Assembly: GCA_004212155.1 (NCBI GenBank) | Contig: RXIG01000004.1 | Coordinates: 1 to 64,000 of the forward strand | Origin: an archaeon | Lineage (GTDB): Archaea > Methanobacteriota_B > Thermococci > Methanofastidiosales > NM3 | Length of the DNA stretch: 64,000 nt | Reading direction: 5' to 3' | Part shown: positions 36,418-46,642 of the stretch, one piece after another | Numbering within the stretch: position 1 is the stretch's first letter | How the letters are laid out: every line of letters starts with the position of its first letter | Translations under genes and position numbers: made by a program | The notes under the pieces: model-generated | What the model saw: the letters and a program-made list of their open reading frames with translations, nothing else | Databases searched by the model: none | Told to the model about the DNA's origin: nothing

Positions 36418-37800
36418 ATGAGTAACCAACCAAAAAGATTGGGCAATTATAAACAATTATTCTCGCTTTTTTTGTGCTTCCTGCTCGTGTCCGTTGCATT
36501 GGCATCTTCAGGCTGCATTGGGGGCGATGGAGACGGGGAGGAAGGACTGACCCTAACTGTAATAACACGTCATGATACTTCCATACAAGAAGCATTTGAA
36601 GGTCCGTTCCTTAATTCTACGTATGCCGAAGCGGCCAATGTCACAAAGGTGCGTTTCATGCAGCCAGTGCCCGGACTCTGGCCGCGCGCCATCGATCAGG
36701 GGGGCATTGACGTTGCATGGGGTGGAGGGCCCACACTATTTGATCAGTTGTCTGACCTCGACTATCTTAAACCACTCACAAGCGATACGATGCAGTCCAC
36801 ACTTGCAGAAATTCAGGACAGCATCGGCGGCGCGCCGATGAAGCGTTACAATGATTCCCAAGAGCCTGTATGGGTGGCAGCCGCCATATCGTCGTTTGGG
36901 TTCACGGTCAATCATAATGTGCTTGATGCATATGGTGTCGATACACCGCGAACATGGGATGACCTGGCCAATCCCGAATACTACAAGGACCCACCGATAA
37001 TCGGCATTGGCAATGCGCCCGACACAACGTCCAATACACGCATATACGAGATCATTCTTCAAAATTACGGGTGGGAAGAAGGATGGATCAAGCTCACGGA
37101 GATCGCTGCCAACTCTGCAATCTATTACGGCTCCGTTGATGTGCTCAATGCAGTCGAGACAGGTAACGTTGCCATAGCGACAACCATTGACTTTTATGGC
37201 TATTCCTCCATGCAGGACTACCCAGAAACTGAATATATCATTCCCGAGGGGCAATCACTGCTCAACGGCGATCCAATAGCAATAGTGAGCAACACCGAAC
37301 AACTCGATGCAGCAGAGGCATTTGTGGAGTTCGTACTCTCTCCAGAGGGCCAATCGGTCTGGCTTGATGAGAATATCAATAGGATGCCCGTTAGGGAGGA
37401 TGCATTTGAAACGGAGTACGGAAAAACACGTACACAACTGCACGAACTGTTCATCGAGACGATAAACAATCAGGGTATCGAGTTCTCAGATGCGCTAGCC
37501 AACTCGTATGAAGGTACCGTGGTGCCATACTGGGAAGCTGTGCTTGACAAGCCCCATCAGGACTTACGGAACGCTTGGAACGCGCTTATAACCGCGCGGG
37601 ATGCGGGAAAGATCACCGAACAGGAATGGAACCAGTATATTGCGGAGCTGGGTCAACCGCTCATCACCCTCGAAGACGCCCAATCGCTCAATGACCAGAT
37701 GCTTACCGATTCCGCGTTTGCAAACGAAAAATCGGTAGAGTGGGCGGAGGCAAAGCGACAACTGTATTCACAGATCGAAGAAGAGATAGAAAACCTTTAA
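36418..37800 (+). CDS. ABC transporter substrate-binding lipoprotein (family 1, iron/polyamine/thiamine-like)
   Basis: Lipobox ASSGCIGG; VDTPRTWDDLANPEYYKDPPIIGIG; FVLSPEGQSVWLDENINRMPVR. Confidence 0.85.
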   Translation: MSNQPKRLGNYKQLFSLFLCFLLVSVALASSGCIGGDGDGEEGLTLTVITRHDTSIQEAFEGPFLNSTYAEAANVTKVRFMQPVPGLWPRAIDQGGIDVAWGGGPTLFDQLSDLDYLKPLTSDTMQSTLAEIQDSIGGAPMKRYNDSQEPVWVAAAISSFGFTVNHNVLDAYGVDTPRTWDDLANPEYYKDPPIIGIGNAPDTTSNTRIYEIILQNYGWEEGWIKLTEIAANSAIYYGSVDVLNAVETGNVAIATTIDFYGYSSMQDYPETEYIIPEGQSLLNGDPIAIVSNTEQLDAAEAFVEFVLSPEGQSVWLDENINRMPVREDAFETEYGKTRTQLHELFIETINNQGIEFSDALANSYEGTVVPYWEAVLDKPHQDLRNAWNALITARDAGKITEQEWNQYIAELGQPLITLEDAQSLNDQMLTDSAFANEKSVEWAEAKRQLYSQIEEEIENL

Positions 37801-37855
37801 AGCCGATTGCTCTACCTGTTCAGGTAGAGCTCATATCTTTTGATGGCGGGATCAG

Positions 37856-39661
37856 ATGCGAGGGCGTGACGGGGTACTGAGATTCATATCCAACTTGAGA
37901 CAAGAACTGGATAAGCTCACTACCTTTCAGCTCACTCTCATCATCGTCGTTTTCCTCGTCTTCATGATCTGGCCACTGCTTTCGATAATCGGTGGCGCGT
38001 TCATTGATGATGGCTCTTTTACCACTCGTCATATGTCCGCGGTCTTTGATGACCCGGAGTTATGGAGGATGCCCAACGAATGGGAGCTTACGCTCTTTCG
38101 TAGTACAGAACGGGTCCTCATCATAGGACTTGTCGACTGCGGCGCCATATTTAACTCCCTTTTCATTGCCTTATTCACCACTATCTTTTCCACCGTCATC
38201 GGCGTGATGCTTGCATACATCATGTACAAATATGAGTTCCGTGGAAAAGGCATACTGAAAGGTCTTATCCTCATCCCGCTCATCGCGCCACCGTTTGTTG
38301 GCGCCCTGGGCGTACGTGAGTTCATATCTCAAAACGGCATCATCAATCAAGTGCTGTTCGAACAGCTCCACATACTACCACAGGCCATATGGATTACCGG
38401 CCTGCCAGCGATCATCCTTGTCGAAACACTACACTTCTATACGCTCGTCTATCTGAATGCGTATTCTTCGTTTGTCAATATTGATCCCTCCCTTGAGGAA
38501 CAGGCAGAAAACATGGGTGCACGTGGGTTTTTCAAGTTCCGCTCCGTAACGTTGCCACTTGCAATGCCCGGCATTGAGGCTGGTGCCATTTTGACATTCA
38601 TCCTCTCTCTCGAGGACCTTGGCACGCCCATCATCTTCTCCCAGGGGGCCTACAGCTATCCGGCCCGCCACACGATCACGTTGTATATCCTGAACAACTG
38701 GGCGCCTCAGTATATAGGTCAATACAACTTCAAGGTCATGGCGCTATGCGTGTTGTTGCTCGTCATGGCTCTGACGTGTTTCGTTATCATACGCAAGTAC
38801 ATCAGCTTGAAGCAATATGCGATGATGTCCAAGGGCGGAACATGGCAGCCAGTTACCATCAAACCAAGCAGGAAGCAGCTCGTACTCTTTGGTATATTCA
38901 TCGCCGGACTGTTGTCGTTTGCCCTGATGCCACATATCGGTATCCTCAAGCTATCGCTTACACAAGGAGGCATTGGAGGGTTAACCCTCGCCAATTATAA
39001 ATATATGTTCTCAAATGTGCATATGTATACACCTATTAAAAATAGTCTTATTTATGCGTTTTCAGCCGTCTTCATCATCATCATTCTTGGCACAATGGCA
39101 GCATACATAATTGCTCGAAAGAAGTTGCCGGGCATCCTGGCTCTTGACATGCTTGTGACAATGCCACTTGCCATACCTGGCATCGTGCTGGGCATCGGAA
39201 TGTTCGTGGTGTTTTACGGCACAGGCATATTCAGACCAGAGAACCCGGCATTCGTGATCGTTGCCGCATATGTGGTGAGGAAAATCCCATTTGCTGTGCG
39301 GGCCGCGTATGCGGGCCTGCAACAAACACACGAGGCTCTCGAAGAGGCATCGTTGAATGTGGGTGCTTCGAAGATCAAGACGTTGATTAAGATAACGTTG
39401 CCGCTCATATCCATGAGCATCGTAGCAGGCGCCATGCTGTCGTTTGTCTATGTGATATCAGAGGTATCGACAAGCATACTGCTTGGTGCGACAAATCCCG
39501 AACTCGCACCCATCACGTGGAAGATCAAGGAGCTGTTCTTCCATGCCGACTTCAACGAGGCTGCAGCACTTGGTGTGTTGTTGATGGTCATCCAGACCGT
39601 GTCAATCGTCACAACTAACTATCTGCTCAAGAACCGTGCAGCGGTAATGACAGGATTATGA
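37856..39661 (+). CDS. ABC transporter permease with two fused BPD_transp modules (FbpB-like)
   Basis: Two EAA-type loops: EEQAENMGARGFFKFRSVTLPLAMPGI and EEASLNVGASKIKTLIKITLPLISMSI; multiple TM segments. Confidence 0.9.
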   Translation: MRGRDGVLRFISNLRQELDKLTTFQLTLIIVVFLVFMIWPLLSIIGGAFIDDGSFTTRHMSAVFDDPELWRMPNEWELTLFRSTERVLIIGLVDCGAIFNSLFIALFTTIFSTVIGVMLAYIMYKYEFRGKGILKGLILIPLIAPPFVGALGVREFISQNGIINQVLFEQLHILPQAIWITGLPAIILVETLHFYTLVYLNAYSSFVNIDPSLEEQAENMGARGFFKFRSVTLPLAMPGIEAGAILTFILSLEDLGTPIIFSQGAYSYPARHTITLYILNNWAPQYIGQYNFKVMALCVLLLVMALTCFVIIRKYISLKQYAMMSKGGTWQPVTIKPSRKQLVLFGIFIAGLLSFALMPHIGILKLSLTQGGIGGLTLANYKYMFSNVHMYTPIKNSLIYAFSAVFIIIILGTMAAYIIARKKLPGILALDMLVTMPLAIPGIVLGIGMFVVFYGTGIFRPENPAFVIVAAYVVRKIPFAVRAAYAGLQQTHEALEEASLNVGASKIKTLIKITLPLISMSIVAGAMLSFVYVISEVSTSILLGATNPELAPITWKIKELFFHADFNEAAALGVLLMVIQTVSIVTTNYLLKNRAAVMTGL

Positions 39662-39670
39662 GGTATTTCA

Positions 39671-41131
39671 ATGCATTCATTTTCTAGAATAGCCGGTATT
39701 GCAGTGATACTGCTTCTGCTATGCGCAGGAATGGTTTCTGCACCGCCAGTAAAGGAATTAGACCTTCCAGATGCCGACATCGTCGTGGAAGGCGCCATCA
39801 TAACTGATGTTGATGAGACCAACATAACGATACGTGCATATTCAAACGTTATTGAGATCGATGCCAGCGTCACAGATAGGGAATACACCTTCATGGTACG
39901 TAATGTGCGGGTTGATGACCTGGATGTCGAGGGGGTGCCGGATTATGTACCTGTGTCTTCGACGTCGATATCGTTCGTGGTGGCTCCCGCTACTACCACA
40001 TCAATCACGATCTCGAACACCGCGTCCGATACCGGTTCTTTCAAATTCGTCGTCGTTGGCGACAATCGAGACGGCCCTGAGACGTTCACCACGATTCTCG
40101 AGGAGATAAACGCAGATTCCTATGCATTCTGCATCAATACTGGTGACATCATATCATCTGGCAGACGAGATCAGTTCCAAGAATTCATGGACATGGTAGA
40201 TGATCTTGCCATACCGCTGTATGTTTCCATAGGCAATCATGAGCTCTACAACAACTCCCCCGAACATGCCATGGAGTTCCTTGGTGAGGTGAATTATTCG
40301 TTTGAATACGGTAACACGCTCTTTGTCATACTGGATGACTCGAATTACACCATATCCGACGGGCAATATGAATGGATGGACGGCGTGATGGCATCAACGA
40401 CGAAGGAAAACATCATCGTCTCTGCGCACATACCACCGTACGATCCGCGTGAAGGTGAAGACCATTGCCTCAACGAGGCGGATGCGCTACGATTTGAAAC
40501 CTTCATGGCAGATCACGATGTCGACCTCGTACTTGCAGGACATATCCACATGTACGATCATACAGTCATCAAAGGCGTTGACTATATCGTCACGGCTGGC
40601 GCCGGAGCACCCCTTTATGCCGACGAGGAAGAAGGGGGATTTTTCCATTATACCGTGGTTTCAGTCGAGGGGCAAGAAATAACGCATGAAGTGGTGAAGG
40701 TCACATCTCCCCTCTACACGATGGAGCGTGCACACGACCGGCTCACAGAAGCAGAAGAGATGTATAACACGACATATGAGGACCTCCAGAAAACAAGGCA
40801 GCTTTGCGAAACGCTTGAAGAAAAGGGGCGTGACATGAATGCATACTTCTCTATGCTCGAGAATGCAGAGGAGACCCTTGGCGACGCACATGAGAACCTC
40901 GAATTAGCGCAGATCAAGTATGCTAACGAGTATTACCGTGAAACGTATGCTACGGCGAACGCTGCGCATTCCTATGCGCTCCAAGCGAACGTGACGATAG
41001 ACTCAGTCTATGAAGAGGCAGTCGAATTGTCCATGGAAGAGGATTCATCCCCTATGGTGTATGTCGTTTTGTTAGTTGTCTTCATAGTGGCTGGTGCGAT
41101 AGCTGTGGCAATGATGCGAAGAAGAGGTTAG
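39671..41131 (+). CDS. Secreted, membrane-anchored metallophosphoesterase
   Basis: VVVGDNRDG; NTGDIISSGRRDQF; SIGNHELY; VSAHIPPYDP; LAGHIHMYDH; C-terminal TM VYVVLLVVFIVAGAIAVAMMRRR. Confidence 0.87.
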   Translation: MHSFSRIAGIAVILLLLCAGMVSAPPVKELDLPDADIVVEGAIITDVDETNITIRAYSNVIEIDASVTDREYTFMVRNVRVDDLDVEGVPDYVPVSSTSISFVVAPATTTSITISNTASDTGSFKFVVVGDNRDGPETFTTILEEINADSYAFCINTGDIISSGRRDQFQEFMDMVDDLAIPLYVSIGNHELYNNSPEHAMEFLGEVNYSFEYGNTLFVILDDSNYTISDGQYEWMDGVMASTTKENIIVSAHIPPYDPREGEDHCLNEADALRFETFMADHDVDLVLAGHIHMYDHTVIKGVDYIVTAGAGAPLYADEEEGGFFHYTVVSVEGQEITHEVVKVTSPLYTMERAHDRLTEAEEMYNTTYEDLQKTRQLCETLEEKGRDMNAYFSMLENAEETLGDAHENLELAQIKYANEYYRETYATANAAHSYALQANVTIDSVYEEAVELSMEEDSSPMVYVVLLVVFIVAGAIAVAMMRRRG

Positions 41132-41538
41132 AGATCCACGAGCGCCATCCTTTCGTAGACGGCGCGCTGAAGATCTTCATGAGGGCTTATGTCATAGGCC
41201 CTCATTACCTTTTGCTTGTTTGCCATGAATGATATTTCCTGTATATTATCTCGTAAGGTGCCATCTAACACTATGATGCCTACGACGTCCTCGATACTCT
41301 TTGGGCCGAACTCAAGCGCCTTTGCTATTTGTTTTTTTCCTGATAACCGAACAAGGAACTCGATTGGCAGTTTGTTCGCGATATTTTGATTTTTTTCCAT
41401 GGCCAATATTGCCATTTTAGCAGCGAAGAGCGCTTGTTGTTTGGATAGAATGTAATTAGGATTAAATATAAGTATATTTTCTTCATTTTTTTCAATTATA
41501 TCTACTAAATCTTGTTCTTTAACAATATACGCTTCCAT
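41128..41538 (-). CDS. KEOPS complex subunit Cgi121-like
   Basis: LSKQQALFAAKMAILAMEKNQNIANKLPIEFLVRLSGKKQIAKALEFGPK: characteristic Cgi121 pattern. Confidence 0.7.
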   Translation of the reverse strand: MEAYIVKEQDLVDIIEKNEENILIFNPNYILSKQQALFAAKMAILAMEKNQNIANKLPIEFLVRLSGKKQIAKALEFGPKSIEDVVGIIVLDGTLRDNIQEISFMANKQKVMRAYDISPHEDLQRAVYERMALVDL

Positions 41539-41667
41539 GATTCAAGATACTCTGGATGATATATTAATGTTTCTGAGTTTGTATTTGAAGTATAAGCATT
41601 ATTAGATACTTTTAGTCACTATTATAATTTAACATACGTTTAAAACCGAAACGTTTATAAATGATAT

Positions 41668-41699
41668 TATCCTCATATTATGTAGACAATATCCTCATA
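41668..41699. promoter_or_regulatory. Two direct repeats TATCCTCATA with 22 bp periodicity downstream of a TATA box
   Basis: TATCCTCATA at 41668-41677 and 41690-41699; TATA-like TTTATAAAT at 41654-41662; upstream of the RHH ORF and ftsZ. Confidence 0.5.
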
Positions 41700-41718
41700 G
41701 CATAGGGGCACGACTAAA

Positions 41719-41940
41719 ATGCAACTTTTGTCTATTCAGTTACCGGAGGCATATATCGCGGGTATAGACATGCTCGTGCTGTCAGGCTACTTTCCAAATC
41801 GTAGTGAAGCTATACGCAGCGCTGTTCGTGACCTAATTAGAAGCGAGCTCGGCGGCTTCCAGAATATCCGTGATTCATACATGATGATGCAAGCCCAAAA
41901 ATCAAGCAATGGCGTCAATGAGGATATAGATGAGTTGTGA
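41719..41940 (+). CDS. Ribbon-helix-helix (CopG-like) regulator, CdrS-like by context
   Basis: LLSIQLPEAYIAGIDMLVLSGYFPNRSEAIRSAVRDLIRSEL, immediately upstream of ftsZ. Confidence 0.8.
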   Translation: MQLLSIQLPEAYIAGIDMLVLSGYFPNRSEAIRSAVRDLIRSELGGFQNIRDSYMMMQAQKSSNGVNEDIDEL

Positions 41941-41973
41941 TCAACTTTCAATAGGGGTAGGAGGAATAAATGG

Positions 41974-43089
41974 ATGAAAAGCATAATCGCGAACGCAAAT
42001 CGTTACACTGATGGCACCAATGTAATGAGCGACGAAACCTTTGGCAAAGCCCGCATCGTTGTTGTAGGGTGTGGTGGCGCCGGAAACAACACCATTACAC
42101 GACTGCATATGCTTGGCGGCATAACGGGCGCTCAGACACTGGCCATCAATACTGACAAACAGCATCTAGCCATAACTGAGGCTGATGCAAAGATACTAAT
42201 CGGCAAGGACCTTACCGAGGGTCTTGGGGCCGGAGGGGATCCAGAACGCGGCTACAAGGCCGCTGAGGAGAGCCGCCAGGAACTCAAGCAATGCCTTGAT
42301 GGTGCTCACCTTGTGTTCATCACCGCAGGCATGGGTGGTGGCACAGGTACTGGATCTGCTTCGGTCGTAGCCGAGATAGCAAAGTCATGTGGCGCACTCG
42401 TTATAGGTGTTGTCACGTTACCTTTCAAGATGGAAGGGGGACCTCGCCAGAAGAAGGCGGAGCTGGGGCTCAATATGCTTAATTCTATTGCTGATACAGT
42501 CATTACACTCGATAATAATAAATTGCTCCAACTTGTGCCAAACCAGCCCGTGAACTATGCATTCTCTGTGGCTGATGAAGTCCTAGCAGAGATGGTAAAG
42601 GGACTGTCTGAAACGATCACGACACCCAGTCTTGTCAATCTCGACTTTGCAGATATCCGCGCCGTAATGCACAGCGGTGGATATGCCATGATCGGTGTCG
42701 GCGAGTCAAATACGAAAAATAGGGCCGAGGAGGCTGTTGTTGAGGCACTCAAGAACAAGCTACTTGAGGTGGACTACAGCAACGCACGCGGCGCACTCGT
42801 TCACGTATCGGGCGGTGCCGACATGAGCCTATCTGAGGCCAACATGGTCGGCGAGCTCATCTGCAAGCAAATAGGCAAAGAGGCCAACGTCACATGGGGT
42901 GCCCGCATCGATGAGAATCTCAAGGATTCCATGCGCGTCATGCTCATACTGACGGGAGTTACCTCTCCCTGGATCTCCGGTAGGGAGGCCGACGGTGGAA
43001 AGGTGAGCTTCAAAGACTTTAGCTCCTTAGAGCAAAAGCGCAAAGGCGGGATCAATTGGGCCGACTTCGGTATCCATAGGATTCGTTAG
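41974..43089 (+). CDS. ftsZ: Cell division protein FtsZ
   Basis: [40 protein letters not shown]; tubulin signature GGTGTGS. Confidence 0.96.
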   Translation: MKSIIANANRYTDGTNVMSDETFGKARIVVVGCGGAGNNTITRLHMLGGITGAQTLAINTDKQHLAITEADAKILIGKDLTEGLGAGGDPERGYKAAEESRQELKQCLDGAHLVFITAGMGGGTGTGSASVVAEIAKSCGALVIGVVTLPFKMEGGPRQKKAELGLNMLNSIADTVITLDNNKLLQLVPNQPVNYAFSVADEVLAEMVKGLSETITTPSLVNLDFADIRAVMHSGGYAMIGVGESNTKNRAEEAVVEALKNKLLEVDYSNARGALVHVSGGADMSLSEANMVGELICKQIGKEANVTWGARIDENLKDSMRVMLILTGVTSPWISGREADGGKVSFKDFSSLEQKRKGGINWADFGIHRIR

Positions 43090-43152
43090 TCATTTGATTC
43101 CTCCCCCCTTTTCTTTTTTGTCTTGAGGGCTTGAGGTGCATACCTTAGTTAA

Positions 43153-43191
43153 CACCATTAGTGCATACTAATGGTGCCTCTGGGCACAGAG
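43153..43191. repeat. Two adjacent perfect inverted repeats downstream of ftsZ
   Basis: CACCATTAGT-GCAT-ACTAATGGTG (43153-43176), then CTCTG-GGCA-CAGAG (43178-43191). Confidence 0.7.
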
Positions 43192-43489
43192 TGAAAATTT
43201 CATCATACTGCTTTCAATACATATGTAGGAAGATTCGTTTCGTATCATGCTATGTACCAGCACATGTGGTATCATGGCGGTTGTGATGATAAGCTCATTT
43301 ATATTCTGTTAAAAACTCAAACCAATGTGTTTAACTCCATCGTAGTTTGCATTATCTCATGTTTTTGAGCAGTTCTTTAAAAATAATGAAAAGGAAAGTA
43401 TTTTATAACTGCTTAGGTTAGTAGTATAGTATGGATTCTGGCCCCATACGGTCGCCTGTAGGAACTTTTTCTATCCGCCGTTTAGGCAG

Positions 43490-46400
43490 GTGGAGCGGAT
43501 GAGAAACACGGTTACTGTCTTCACACTGTTCATCATTGTGGGAAGTCTGCTTGCTATCGGATTTGAAAGTGGCTTTGTCTCCTCTCAGATTTCGGGAGAA
43601 GGATACTACTCGTCTGGTGTAAATCATTTTCAATCTTTGTTTAGCAATGTATTGTTCCTTTTCATCTTCGGTGGGCTTACTGTCTTTTTGGTTCTAATGC
43701 GAAAAAAGGAATCGCTCATCGGCAAGGTCTTTGGGAAGATACCGCGAGGGCAGGAGCTCGCTGATACGGAAACCGCTCTTTACATTCCACTTGCAGTATT
43801 TGCTGTCTTGACGATCCTTTCTGCCTGGAATCTTTGGGGAACACTCAACTGGTCATGGGACCTTCCGAGTAAGTATTTTGGCACGTTTTACTGGACAGGC
43901 ATCTCCCTTGCCATCGTTGGCGGATTGATACGCAGCGCCATCGTGTTCATTCCACTTACGTCGCGGCGTAGCATCCTGTATACCTTGCTAAAAGGAGGAA
44001 TAGGACAGCGTGAACAACCGGTGCCGTTTGAGGCACCATGGAAGTTCTTCATACCCTGGACGATTTTGAAGTTTGCGCTAGGCATATGGCTTTTTTCGGA
44101 CATGATGCTTGGTCTTTGGTTTGTGGGAGGCAACGGAATCACGCTCTTTACTCATGATACTCATGCGATTTACTCTGAACTGCTCATCATCGGCCCATCC
44201 TTGGCGGGTGCTATCACCTATCGGTTGTTCATTTACGTGCTCCACAACCTGATGAGCCTTGGACAGTCGTTCAACACGTTGTTCACCTATGGTACCACTG
44301 ATGAATCAGGGTACGGACCGATAGTCGGGCGCTTCATGCGTGTTCTAAGCGTGGCCCTTCTCTTCTGGGCCATCAACTCCTTGTTTGGCATCACGGGGCA
44401 ATTCGAGTCGCTCGTGGGTCCCTATCGTCACGATCTGTTTGCCTACATGGTCGAGGTGGGAGCAGGTATCACATTGTTTACATTGGGGGGTTTATTCCTT
44501 TCTAGCGATCGAAAGAGAATGCTTATTCGGACTATATCATCCGGAGCCCTGGCAGTGTTCCTCCTGGCCTTCGTATTCTATTATAGTCCCGATACGCGTG
44601 TTACGTCCGGATTTTTCGTTGGTATCATAGTGCCCGCTGTGATTTTTGCATTGTGGTACCTCTTTTTGCAAGAACGCGTGCAAGAGCGTCTCACAAGCTC
44701 ATTCAGTGCATCGGATGAGGACACCAACCGACTGCGTGTTTACAGCACGGTCATGATAGTGGTCGTGATCATGTTCGTCTCACTCGTTGCCGGATCCGTG
44801 GGGAGCAATCTGTGGCTTAGGCCGCAACACCGGCAGGACCCCCTTAACATCAATGCGGATATCATCGAAAAAGAGCTTGCATTGAATGCTTTTAGCTCGG
44901 GTCTTGATTTCGAAGAGATCTTTTGGGACTTTGCTCAGGAAGATACTGTGGCTTCAGTTGGTGACATCGACTCCCTCATATCCCAGAATCAGGACACGTT
45001 CGATATCGTCCGGTTGTGGGACAGGGAACGTATCGTCACGCGGGTACGCCCCACTGTTGGGGTAAAATATCTTGAGATGGGTGACACCGACGTCATACGC
45101 CTGACGGAGGATGGACCTCTCCGGCAGTACTGGTTCACTCCGAAAAACCTCAATCTCGAGGAGATCCTTGCGGGGTCTGAGAATGCATGGTACAACGAGC
45201 ACAAGGTTTACACGCACAGCATAGGCTATATCGGTATCGAAGCACTTTCAGGGTCGTTTGTCAACTGGCCGTGGCTCAACAATAACATATACTTTGGTGA
45301 GGGGGAGTATAGGGGATTCATCTACGACTACGAGGACAATGAGATCGAGGGCAATTATACTGGTTCTACCGTTCGTCCCTCACTTCCCATACGAGATGTG
45401 TTTGTTCAGGAATTTCCCCGTCTCTTCAGGGGTGAGACGGTCGCATACATGAACATCTTCAAAATGGCGGGAGAGCTGTTTCCTTATCTCAAGATCGACT
45501 CCGATCCGTACATAGTCATCGATGATACCGACACCGTATGGTATTCAATGGATGCTGGCGTCAACATCGCAACTTCCAAGATACCACTCGTAAAGGCACC
45601 CTACGTGCGCCCCATTCTAAAGATTCTGATCAACACTGAAACGGGCGAATACGACATATATTATGTGGAGAATAGCAACGATGAAATAGTCCTGCCGCTC
45701 ATCCGTTCGGTATATGGTGATGAGATAAAGCCGTTGGAGGAATCACCCGCATGGTACAAGCGACAGCTTAGGTACCCTGAGATATTCATGACCTCTCAGG
45801 TAGAGATCATGAATACGTATCATGTCAACTCTTCGAGCTACCTTCCCGATGTCGAGGAAATAACCACCCTGGCCCGTCTCCAGACTTACGTGAACGAGAA
45901 GGACTTCTTCGAGATCCCTAAGGGGGAGGATTTACGTCATGTGCTGCAAACGTTCTTTGGCAAGAAGGAGTTCGTCTCGATGATAGCCGTCGAGTTCAGT
46001 GGCCGGCAGATCCTCAACATACCGGGGCTATGGGTCATGAAGAACAGCTACGATGAGTATGGTACCATGACGCTTATCCGTGTTCCCTCCAGTGCGCAAG
46101 AAGAGTTGCGCGTCATAGGGACAAGCGTGGTGCCCGATGCGTTAAACGCTGACGAGGAGATCAGCTTCTGGAAGCGCACCCAAGAGGACCGAGACCAAGG
46201 AAATATGATCATTTACCGTATCGGTGAGCGCCTCTATTACTTTGTTCCATTCTATACGGGTATGAACAAGACGGTGACGCTCCAGAAGGTGGCATGTGTC
46301 AGGGCCCATACTGGTAGTCAGCAGGAATCCATCAATGTCGGATTCGCTGATAGTCCTGAAGCAGCTTTCAGGAATCTACAACTTGAACTTCTTGCCTCAC

Positions 46401-46642
46401 GTATCTCGGGCCGTAACATCGGCACGTACCAAGAGGCGATAAAGGTCATCTCAGGGGAGACAGACGACGGGGGCGAGACCATTACACAGATCATATCGGA
46501 GATGAACTTCCTGCTCGAACGCCGCGCTGAACTCCTTGCACAGGGGGATGAAGTACAGGCGGCCCAGCTGCTCGAGGACTTCTTTGACCTCTACAATCAG
46601 CTCGAGCAGTTGATCGGGGAGTTGGAGCCAACCGATCAATAA
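43490..46642 (+). CDS. UPF0182 family large membrane protein
   Basis: 1050 aa; multiple N-terminal TMs and a large extracytoplasmic domain; FPYLKIDSDPYIVIDDTDTVWYSMDA resembles the UPF0182 signature. Start may be ATG at 43499. Confidence 0.8.
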   Translation: MERMRNTVTVFTLFIIVGSLLAIGFESGFVSSQISGEGYYSSGVNHFQSLFSNVLFLFIFGGLTVFLVLMRKKESLIGKVFGKIPRGQELADTETALYIPLAVFAVLTILSAWNLWGTLNWSWDLPSKYFGTFYWTGISLAIVGGLIRSAIVFIPLTSRRSILYTLLKGGIGQREQPVPFEAPWKFFIPWTILKFALGIWLFSDMMLGLWFVGGNGITLFTHDTHAIYSELLIIGPSLAGAITYRLFIYVLHNLMSLGQSFNTLFTYGTTDESGYGPIVGRFMRVLSVALLFWAINSLFGITGQFESLVGPYRHDLFAYMVEVGAGITLFTLGGLFLSSDRKRMLIRTISSGALAVFLLAFVFYYSPDTRVTSGFFVGIIVPAVIFALWYLFLQERVQERLTSSFSASDEDTNRLRVYSTVMIVVVIMFVSLVAGSVGSNLWLRPQHRQDPLNINADIIEKELALNAFSSGLDFEEIFWDFAQEDTVASVGDIDSLISQNQDTFDIVRLWDRERIVTRVRPTVGVKYLEMGDTDVIRLTEDGPLRQYWFTPKNLNLEEILAGSENAWYNEHKVYTHSIGYIGIEALSGSFVNWPWLNNNIYFGEGEYRGFIYDYEDNEIEGNYTGSTVRPSLPIRDVFVQEFPRLFRGETVAYMNIFKMAGELFPYLKIDSDPYIVIDDTDTVWYSMDAGVNIATSKIPLVKAPYVRPILKILINTETGEYDIYYVENSNDEIVLPLIRSVYGDEIKPLEESPAWYKRQLRYPEIFMTSQVEIMNTYHVNSSSYLPDVEEITTLARLQTYVNEKDFFEIPKGEDLRHVLQTFFGKKEFVSMIAVEFSGRQILNIPGLWVMKNSYDEYGTMTLIRVPSSAQEELRVIGTSVVPDALNADEEISFWKRTQEDRDQGNMIIYRIGERLYYFVPFYTGMNKTVTLQKVACVRAHTGSQQESINVGFADSPEAAFRNLQLELLASRISGRNIGTYQEAIKVISGETDDGGETITQIISEMNFLLERRAELLAQGDEVQAAQLLEDFFDLYNQLEQLIGELEPTDQ

